Positions 58,037-64,000 of a stretch of DNA of 64,000 nt are shown one piece after another. Under the pieces are notes generated by a model that did not search any database, was not told the origin of the DNA, and worked only from the letters and a program-made list of their open reading frames with translations. The stretch's first letter is position 1; each line of letters starts with the position of its first letter. This DNA is from Azoarcus sp. CIB. Lineage in GTDB: Bacteria; Pseudomonadota; Gammaproteobacteria; Burkholderiales; Rhodocyclaceae. The stretch is from contig NZ_CP011072.1 in assembly GCF_001190925.1 (NCBI RefSeq), positions 682,001-746,000 on the forward strand. Reading direction: 5' to 3'. A program made the translations under genes and the position numbers.

Positions 58037-58614
58037 GGTGAGTTCCGGTTGGTGCGCGGGATTTGCACGCGCGCGTTGCCGATGAGTTCCAGTGTGCCGA
58101 AGATGTTGTCGGACTTCATGCCGTTCGCGTGGGCCGTGCTCGCGCCCTGGGTGATCGCGACCGGGTCGGACGTCGCGGCACGTTCCTCGTCGGGCCAGAT
58201 CGTGAGCGAGGCGGACGCGAGGGTCATTTCGGGGCTGTCCTGCGCCGCCTCGCGCCGCGCGCGCACGTCGCCGGCCAGGCGCACCTCTTCGCCCTCGCGC
58301 AGCACTTCGCCCTGTTGCGAGCTGAGGTGCAGTTCGCGCCCGTCGACCTCGTAGCGCAGGCGGGGGCGCTCGAGCGTCGTGGCATCCGTCTGCGGGTGGT
58401 GCGTGATCTTGTCCGCGAGCAGTTCGTAGTGCTGCCGACCGGTGCGGTCGAAGGCGATGAGGCGCGTCTGTTCGGCGACGAAGTCCGGTTCCTGGCGCGT
58501 CCGCGACGACGGGCGGGCCTCGTCGTCAGTGGTGACCCGCTCCAGCCACAGCGACGCACCGGCCACGATGATCAGGCCGGCGAGGGGGTAGAGTTGCTGG
58601 ATGGACGGTTTCAC
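58033..58614 (-). CDS. lptC: LPS export protein LptC
   Basis: The protein (193 residues) has an N-terminal membrane helix (LAGLIIVAGASLWL) and a periplasmic beta-jellyroll, typical of LptC, which receives LPS from LptB2FG. The start is a GTG at 58614 with no ribosome-binding sequence before it. It overlaps the stop of a 17-codon ORF, so translation probably depends on coupling. Confidence 0.88.
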   Translation of the reverse strand: MKPSIQQLYPLAGLIIVAGASLWLERVTTDDEARPSSRTRQEPDFVAEQTRLIAFDRTGRQHYELLADKITHHPQTDATTLERPRLRYEVDGRELHLSSQQGEVLREGEEVRLAGDVRARREAAQDSPEMTLASASLTIWPDEERAATSDPVAITQGASTAHANGMKSDNIFGTLELIGNARVQIPRTNRNSP

Positions 58615-58664
58615 GGCTGGGGCGTCAGGCGGTACAGGTCGTGCGCGGACAGGGTGGCGCGCAT
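58611..58664 (-). CDS. 17-residue ORF bridging kdsD and lptC
   Basis: ATG at 58664 overlaps the kdsD stop by one base (TGATG) and its TGA overlaps the lptC GTG (GTGA). The product would be MRATLSAHDLYRLTPQP. GAAGG lies 7 bases before the ATG, whereas lptC has none, so ribosomes may read kdsD, this ORF and lptC in sequence. It occupies the position of kdsC in related operons; it could be a deletion scar or a coupling peptide. I recognise no family. Confidence 0.5.
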   Translation of the reverse strand: MRATLSAHDLYRLTPQP

Positions 58665-59659
58665 CAGATCACCTTCGCCAGCATGAGGTCGTGGGTCGTC
58701 AACGCCCCGGCGAGGGCGCCGTGATGATCCACGACGAGCAGTTGGTTGATGCGCTGCCGTTCCATTACCTCCGCAGCCGCCGCGGCGAGCGCGTCCGGGC
58801 CGATGCTGCGCGGGTTGCGCGTCATCACCTCGGCAATCGTCGCGCTGCGCGCGTCGCAGCCGCGTTCCAGCGCCCGGCGCAGGTCGCCGTCGGTGAAGAT
58901 GCCGATCGGACGGCCGTCGGCGGCGACCACGGCGGTCATGCCCATGCCGCCGCGCGACATCTCGATCAGCGCGGCCATCATCGAGGCGTCTTCGGACACC
59001 TGCGGCACGCCCTCGCTCGGGCGCATCACGTCGCTTACGTGGGTCAGCAGGCGGCGGCCCAGGCTACCGCCCGGATGCGAGCGCGCGAAATCGTCCGCGC
59101 CGAAGCCGCGCGCGTCGAGCAGCGCCACCGCAAGGGCGTCGCCGAGCGCGAGCGCCGCGGTCGTGCTCGCCGTCGGCGCGAGATTCAGCGGACAGGCTTC
59201 CTCAGCCACCGCGGCATCCAGATGAACGTCGGCCTCGCGCGCGAGCGGCGATTCCGGCCGGCCGGTGATCGAGATGAGCTTCGCGCCCTGGCGCTTGACC
59301 AGCGGCACGATGGTGAGCACTTCCTCGCTCGCGCCCGAGTTCGACAGCGCGATCACGATGTCTTCGGGCGTGATCATCCCGAGGTCGCCGTGGGCGGCTT
59401 CCGCCGCGTGTACGAAATAGGCCGGCGTGCCGGTGCTGGCGAGGGTGGCCGCGAGCTTGCGTCCGATGTGGCCCGACTTGCCGATGCCGGTGACGATGAC
59501 GCGCCCACGGCGCTGCAGGATCAGGTCCACCGCCTGCTCGAATTCGGCACCGAGACGGTCCGCGAGGGCGATGACGGCATCGGCCTCGATGCGCAGCACG
59601 CGCCGCGCGAGGGAGACTGCGCCGGCTTCCCGCGCGGATTTGGGCAGGGGTGGGTTCAT
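58664..59659 (-). CDS. kdsD: Arabinose-5-phosphate isomerase
   Basis: This 331-residue protein has an SIS domain (VTGIGKSGHIGRKLAATLASTGTPAYFVHAAEAAHGDLGMI, ALSNSG and the EEACPLNLAPTASTTAAL segment) followed by two CBS domains from about residue 205. It makes arabinose 5-phosphate for Kdo synthesis. It is the first gene of the kdsD-lptC-lptA run and diverges from the antiporter gene. TATAAA on the minus strand at about 59690 could be its -10 box. Confidence 0.95.
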   Translation of the reverse strand: MNPPLPKSAREAGAVSLARRVLRIEADAVIALADRLGAEFEQAVDLILQRRGRVIVTGIGKSGHIGRKLAATLASTGTPAYFVHAAEAAHGDLGMITPEDIVIALSNSGASEEVLTIVPLVKRQGAKLISITGRPESPLAREADVHLDAAVAEEACPLNLAPTASTTAALALGDALAVALLDARGFGADDFARSHPGGSLGRRLLTHVSDVMRPSEGVPQVSEDASMMAALIEMSRGGMGMTAVVAADGRPIGIFTDGDLRRALERGCDARSATIAEVMTRNPRSIGPDALAAAAAEVMERQRINQLLVVDHHGALAGALTTHDLMLAKVI

Positions 59660-59804
59660 GGCGTTCGGAGCGGTTACACTTTTCTTTTATAGATGGCGCT
59701 GCGCGGCATGAGTCGTCGATAATCGGGCGACGCTGCAGCGCACCAAGGCGGACGAGTATACCTGAACCGGGGTCCGCCGAACCCGATGCACAACGCGGAG
59801 CCCC

Positions 59805-61775
59805 ATGCCGAATACCCTGGAGTTGGTTCTCCTCCTGCTGGCCGCGGCGGTCGTCACGGTGGCGATCTTCCGCAGCCTGAATCTGCCGCCCGTGCTTGGT
59901 TACCTGCTGGTTGGCGCGGCGGTGGGGCCGCACGCGCTGAAGCTGGTGCCGGCCTCCGAAGGTGCGAGCCATCTCGCCGAGTTCGGCGTCGTGTTCCTGA
60001 TGTTCTCGATCGGCCTCGAATTCTCGCTGCCGCGCCTGCTGGCGATGAAACGGACGGTGTTCGGGCTCGGCTCCGCCCAGGTGCTCGGATGCATCGCGCT
60101 GGTGATGTCGGTGGGGCACCTCTTCGGTCTCGGCTGGGGGGTAGGCCTCGCGCTGGGCAGCACGCTGGCGATGTCGTCGACCGCGATCCTGTCCAAACTC
60201 CTTTCCGACCGCATGGAGCTCGACAGCAAGCACGGGCGCGAGACCATGGGTGTGCTGCTGTTCCAGGACATCGCTGTCGTGCCCCTGCTGATCCTGATCC
60301 CGGCGCTCTCGCAGCCAGCCGAGGCGCTGGCGGAAACACTTGGAATCGCGGCCCTGAAGGCTGTCGTTCTGCTGGTCCTGGTGCTCGGCTTCGGCCAGCG
60401 GCTGATGCGCGCATGGTTCACCATCGTCGCGCGCCGCCGCTCGGGCGAACTCTTCATGCTCAATGTGCTGCTGATCACGCTGGGGTTGGCGTGGCTCTCG
60501 CAGTTGGTCGGTCTGTCGCTCGCCCTTGGTGCCTTTCTCGCCGGCATGCTGATTTCCGAGACCGAGTTTCGCTACCAGGTCGAGGAGGACATCAAGCCTT
60601 TCCGGGACGTGCTGCTGGGGCTGTTCTTTGTCACGGTCGGCATGTTCCTCGACGTCCATGTGATCGCGAGCCACCTGTTCGCGGTGCTGGGCATGGTCGC
60701 GGCGCTCTTGGTCGTGAAGTGCGCGATCGTGTTCGCCGCCTCGCGTGCGTTCGGCTCCTCCGCCGGGACGGCGCTGCGTACCGGCTTGTGGCTGTGCGCG
60801 GGCGGCGAATTCGGCTTCGTGCTGGTGTCGCAGATCGACGGTCTCGGTCTGATGCCGCCCGCGCTGCTGCAGACCACGGTCGCCGCGCTGGTCGTGTCGA
60901 TGCTGCTCGCGCCGCTGGTCGTGCAGGCGAGCGACCGGCTCGTGCTGCGTTTCGTCGCGTCCGAATGGTTGTTGCGCTCGATGGAGCTAACCCGCGTCGC
61001 GGCGCAGTCGATGAACACCAGCAAGCACATCATCATCTGCGGCTACGGGCGCAGCGGGCAGTACATGGCGCGCTTCCTCGAGCAGGAGGATGTCAGCTAC
61101 GTCGCGCTGGATCTCGATCCCGAGCGTGTGCGCGAGGCGGCGGCGGCCGGCGACACGGTGGTCTACGGCGACGCCTCGCGCCATGAGACGCTGATGGCGG
61201 CCGGCATCATGCGCGCGAGTGCGCTGGTGATAGCCTTTGGCGAGGTCGAGGCGGCGCTGCGCGTGCTGCATCGTGCGCTCGCACTGCGGCCGGATCTGCC
61301 GGTCGTCACGCGCGCCGCCGACGAGAAGGACATGGACCGCCTGTCGCAGGGCGGCGCCGCCGAAGTCGTGCCCGAGGCTTTCGAGGGCAGCATCATGCTT
61401 GCGTCTCACGCCCTTGCGCTCATTGGCGTGCCGCTCAATCGCGTCGTGCGGCGCATCCGTGACGTGCGCAACCAGCGCTACGCGCTCATGCGTGGCTTCT
61501 TCCATGGCACTTCCGACGCGGCCGATGGCCCGGAGTCGCGCCAGGTGCGGCTGCACCCGGTGACTTTGCCGGCCGGCGCGCACGCGGTCGGCCGCACCCT
61601 GGGGGCGATGGCGCTCGACGAGTTCGGCGTGACCGTGTCGGCCGTGCGTCGGCGCAACATCCGCGGCCTCGCGCCGAGTGCCGAGACCCTGATGCAGGCG
61701 GGCGACGTGGTCGTGCTGATGGGTGTGCCGGCCGACCTCGATCAGGCGGAGGGGCGGCTGCTGCGGGGGAAGTGA
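59805..61775 (+). CDS. CPA2-type monovalent cation:proton antiporter (KefB/YbaL-like)
   Basis: The 656-residue protein has about 12 membrane helices with FLMFSIGLEFSLPRL and LLFQDIAVVPLL, the CPA2 core. A TrkA-N domain follows from about residue 405 (HIIICGYGRSGQYMARFLE, VVYGDASRHETL), then a TrkA-C domain at the end. It exchanges K+ or Na+ for protons and is gated by nucleotide binding. It is divergent from kdsD, as seen in other proteobacteria. Confidence 0.9.
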   Translation: MPNTLELVLLLLAAAVVTVAIFRSLNLPPVLGYLLVGAAVGPHALKLVPASEGASHLAEFGVVFLMFSIGLEFSLPRLLAMKRTVFGLGSAQVLGCIALVMSVGHLFGLGWGVGLALGSTLAMSSTAILSKLLSDRMELDSKHGRETMGVLLFQDIAVVPLLILIPALSQPAEALAETLGIAALKAVVLLVLVLGFGQRLMRAWFTIVARRRSGELFMLNVLLITLGLAWLSQLVGLSLALGAFLAGMLISETEFRYQVEEDIKPFRDVLLGLFFVTVGMFLDVHVIASHLFAVLGMVAALLVVKCAIVFAASRAFGSSAGTALRTGLWLCAGGEFGFVLVSQIDGLGLMPPALLQTTVAALVVSMLLAPLVVQASDRLVLRFVASEWLLRSMELTRVAAQSMNTSKHIIICGYGRSGQYMARFLEQEDVSYVALDLDPERVREAAAAGDTVVYGDASRHETLMAAGIMRASALVIAFGEVEAALRVLHRALALRPDLPVVTRAADEKDMDRLSQGGAAEVVPEAFEGSIMLASHALALIGVPLNRVVRRIRDVRNQRYALMRGFFHGTSDAADGPESRQVRLHPVTLPAGAHAVGRTLGAMALDEFGVTVSAVRRRNIRGLAPSAETLMQAGDVVVLMGVPADLDQAEGRLLRGK

Positions 61776-61935
61776 GCCGCAGGGACTTTGTCGCCGGTGC
61801 GCGCCCCTTCGATGCCCTCCGCAGCGCAACAGTGTGTTCGTGCATTCGGTCCGCATCCGGTTGGCGGCGATGGCTGCTGCTTCCGCCCTGTCTGCTAAAC
61901 TAACGGGCTTTGAAGATCCCTGAAGGGGCGTCGAC

Positions 61936-62754
61936 TTGGTTTCCGAAACCGACAATCTGCTGGTGAGCCTGAAGGATGTCCGCTTCGCCTATGGCGAGCG
62001 CGAGATCCTGCGCGGCGTCGACCTGAAGGTGCCGCGGGGCAAGGTCGTCGCGATCATGGGCGGCAGCGGTTGCGGCAAGACCACGCTGTTGCGCCTGATA
62101 GGCGGGCAGCTGCGTGCGACCGCCGGTACCGTCGAAGTCGCCGGCCGCAATGTCGCGTCCCTGAATACTGCCGAGCTCTACGAGATGCGCCGGCGCATGG
62201 GCATGCTGTTCCAGTTCGGGGCGCTCTTCACCGACATGTCGGTGCTCGACAACGTCGCCTTCCCGCTGCGCGAACACACCGATCTGCCGTTCAGCCTGAT
62301 CCGCGACATGGTGCTGATGAAGCTCAATGCGGTCGGGCTGCGCGGCGCGGCGGACCTCATGCCGGCGGAACTGTCGGGTGGCATGGCGCGCCGCGTCGCG
62401 CTGGCGCGGGCGATCGCGCTCGATCCGATGCTGATCATGTACGACGAGCCCTTCGCCGGCCTCGACCCGATCTCGCTCGGCGTCATCGGCCAGCTGATCC
62501 GCAAGCTCAACGACGCGCTCGGTGCGACGACGATCATGGTGACGCACGACATCATGGAGTCGCTGCAGATCGTCGATTACATCTATTTCGTTTCCGAAGG
62601 CCGCATCGTCGCGGAAGGTACGCCCGACGAGCTGCGCGCCTCGAAGGATCCCTGGGTGTACCAGTTCATCCACGCCGAGCCCGACGGCCCCGTGCCCTTC
62701 CACTATCCGGCCGAAGCGCTGGACGAAAGCCTCATCGGCGGGAGGGCCGCGTGA
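61936..62754 (+). CDS. mlaF: Phospholipid ABC transporter ATP-binding protein MlaF
   Basis: This 272-residue ABC ATPase has Walker A GGSGCGKTT, LFQFGALFTDMSVLDNVAFPL and the MlaF-type signature ELSGGMARRVALARAIALDP. It powers the MlaFEDB complex that moves phospholipids between inner and outer membrane. The start is a TTG at 61936 with AAGGGG 7 bases upstream. It overlaps mlaE by 4 bases. Confidence 0.93.
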   Translation: MVSETDNLLVSLKDVRFAYGEREILRGVDLKVPRGKVVAIMGGSGCGKTTLLRLIGGQLRATAGTVEVAGRNVASLNTAELYEMRRRMGMLFQFGALFTDMSVLDNVAFPLREHTDLPFSLIRDMVLMKLNAVGLRGAADLMPAELSGGMARRVALARAIALDPMLIMYDEPFAGLDPISLGVIGQLIRKLNDALGATTIMVTHDIMESLQIVDYIYFVSEGRIVAEGTPDELRASKDPWVYQFIHAEPDGPVPFHYPAEALDESLIGGRAA

Positions 62755-63545
62755 ACGGCCTGCTGAACTTCATCCGTCGCCTCGGCGCGACGGCGGTCGA
62801 AGGCGTGTGGCGCATCGGTTTCGCCGCGCGCTTCTTCATGCTGTTGCTGCGCCATTCGGGGCAATCGCTGACGCGCATCCACCTGACGGTGCGCGAGATC
62901 TACTTCAGCGGGGTGCTCTCGCTGCTGATCATCATCGTTTCAGGTCTCTTCGTCGGCATGGTGCTGGGCCTGCAGGGCTATGAGACGCTGCAGCGCTACG
63001 GTTCGGGCGATGCGCTCGGCGTGCTCGTGTCGCTGTCGCTGACGCGCGAGCTCGGTCCGGTCGTTGCCGGACTCCTCTTCGCCAGCCGCGCCGGCCTTGC
63101 CGTGACCGCGGAGATCGGCCTGATGAAGACCACCGAGCAGCTCGACGCGATGGACATGATGGCGGTCAATCCCATCGCCCGCGTCGTCGCGCCGCGCTTC
63201 TGGGGCGGCGTGATCTCGATGCCGCTGCTGGCCGCGCTGTTCTCCGCGATGGGCGTGCTCGGCGGCTGGCTGATCGGTGTCGTGTTCATTGGCGTCGATA
63301 ACGGCGCGTTCTGGTCGCAGATGCAGGCGGCCGTGGACTTTCGCTTCGATATCATGAACGGCGTGATCAAGAGCTTCGTGTTCGGCGCCACGGTCGCGCT
63401 GATCGCCGTGTTCGAGGGCTATGACTGCACGCCGACCGCCGAGGGGCTGTCGCGTGCGATCACCCGCACCGTCGTGACCTCCGCGCTGGCGATCCTGGCG
63501 CTCGATTTCGTGCTTACATCTCTTATGTTCCGAGGGCAGTCATGA
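62751..63545 (+). CDS. mlaE: Phospholipid ABC transporter permease MlaE
   Basis: At 264 residues this is a MlaE-family permease: an amphipathic N-terminus, then five membrane helices with SLTRELGPVVAGLLFASRAGLAVTAEIGLMKTTEQLDAMDMMAVNP, the conserved interface. A GTG start at 62751 overlaps the mlaF stop by 4 bases, and its stop overlaps the mlaD ATG. Confidence 0.94.
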   Translation: MNGLLNFIRRLGATAVEGVWRIGFAARFFMLLLRHSGQSLTRIHLTVREIYFSGVLSLLIIIVSGLFVGMVLGLQGYETLQRYGSGDALGVLVSLSLTRELGPVVAGLLFASRAGLAVTAEIGLMKTTEQLDAMDMMAVNPIARVVAPRFWGGVISMPLLAALFSAMGVLGGWLIGVVFIGVDNGAFWSQMQAAVDFRFDIMNGVIKSFVFGATVALIAVFEGYDCTPTAEGLSRAITRTVVTSALAILALDFVLTSLMFRGQS

Positions 63546-64000
63546 GGCGTACAACGCTCGACCTGTGGGTCGGTTTCTTCGTCATCATCGGCATGGCCGC
63601 GCTGATATTCCTCGCGTTCAAGGTCGGCAACCTGGGCGCGGCGAACGGCGGGGAATCCTATGTCGTGAGCGGGCAGTTCGACAACATCGGCGGCCTGAAG
63701 GCGAGGGCTCCGGTCAAGAGCGCAGGGGTGGTCGTGGGGCGGGTCAAGGAAATCCGCTTCGATCCCAAGACCTATCGCGCCGTCGTCGCCCTGTCGCTCG
63801 ACGCGAGTTACCAGTTCCCGCGCGACACGATCGCGACCATCCTGACCTCCGGCCTGCTCGGCGAGCAGTACGTCGGGCTCGAGCCGGGCGGTGACGAGGC
63901 GATGCTGCAGACCGGCGACGTGTTGCAGATCACCCAGTCCGCGGTCGTGCTGGAGAAGCTCATCGGCCAGTTCATGTTCGACAAGGCTGCCGAAGGGTCG
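63542..64000 (+). CDS. mlaD: MCE-domain lipid-binding protein MlaD (runs off right edge)
   Basis: The visible 153 residues have an N-terminal membrane anchor (LWVGFFVIIGMAALIFLAFKVG) and an MCE domain containing FDNIGGLKARAPVKSAGVVVGRV and TSGLLGEQYVGLEPG. MlaD forms a periplasmic hexamer on the transporter. GAGGG lies before the ATG. The gene continues beyond the window. Confidence 0.92.
   Translation, partial: MRRTTLDLWVGFFVIIGMAALIFLAFKVGNLGAANGGESYVVSGQFDNIGGLKARAPVKSAGVVVGRVKEIRFDPKTYRAVVALSLDASYQFPRDTIATILTSGLLGEQYVGLEPGGDEAMLQTGDVLQITQSAVVLEKLIGQFMFDKAAEGS

Overview
The window is GC-rich chromosomal DNA with dense, short-spaced operons. The gene set fits a betaproteobacterium of the Rhodocyclales/Zoogloeaceae type (Azoarcus, Thauera, Aromatoleum and relatives). 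The main clues are the lolB-ispE-tRNA-Gln-prs-rplY-pth-ychF order, glyQ-glyS-gmhB-plsC, miaB-phoH-ybeY-corC-lnt, a phasin, pilU and the Mla lipid-transport genes. The genus is inferred from gene content and order, not proven.

Layout: 1-6609 is a surface-glycan block. It holds the end of an ArnT-like glycosyltransferase, a BNR sialidase-like protein, a small membrane protein, a ChbG/HpnK-type deacetylase on the other strand, and a GtrB-like/GT-C/GtrA trio. 6680-14078 is housekeeping: rluA, then a long minus-strand run of ychF, pth, rplY, prs, tRNA-Gln, ispE, lolB and a TPR protein. 14294-24220 carries mutM, a dynamin-like GTPase, ferredoxin, coaD, rsmD, a pair of M16 peptidases and ftsY-ftsE-ftsX. 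24357-34198 is a mixed region: a SPASM-type radical SAM protein, a hybrid histidine kinase, a cupin, a YejK/NdpA protein, a methyltransferase, a thioesterase, bacteriohemerythrin, hyi, epd and ridA.

34199-42749 is an accessory island ending at the 3' face of tRNA-Met. It begins with decayed pieces: a second fic 3' end and the tail of a restriction-type helicase with a frameshift and a stop. Intact fic, hsdR, a fused hsdM-hsdS with only one target-recognition domain, a HipA-like kinase-fold protein and a DUF3037 protein follow. The last four genes are almost contiguous and probably form one operon.

42882-52541 returns to core genes: miaB, phoH, ybeY, an ORF fusing CorC to Lnt, then glyQ, glyS, gmhB and plsC. 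52618-64000 has a sensor kinase with a degenerate ATPase domain, pilU, a phasin with a near-consensus promoter and dyad sites, an enoyl-CoA hydratase, lptA, lptC and kdsD, a CPA2 antiporter, and mlaF, mlaE and the start of mlaD. Envelope biogenesis recurs throughout (LPS transport and Kdo synthesis, heptose phosphatase, lipoprotein acylation and sorting, phospholipid synthesis and transport).

Most notable items: the single-TRD HsdM-HsdS fusion next to the HipA-like/DUF3037 pair, the CorC-Lnt fusion, a 17-codon ORF exactly filling the kdsD-lptC gap where kdsC would be expected, the kinase with a degraded ATP-binding domain, and the phasin control region.
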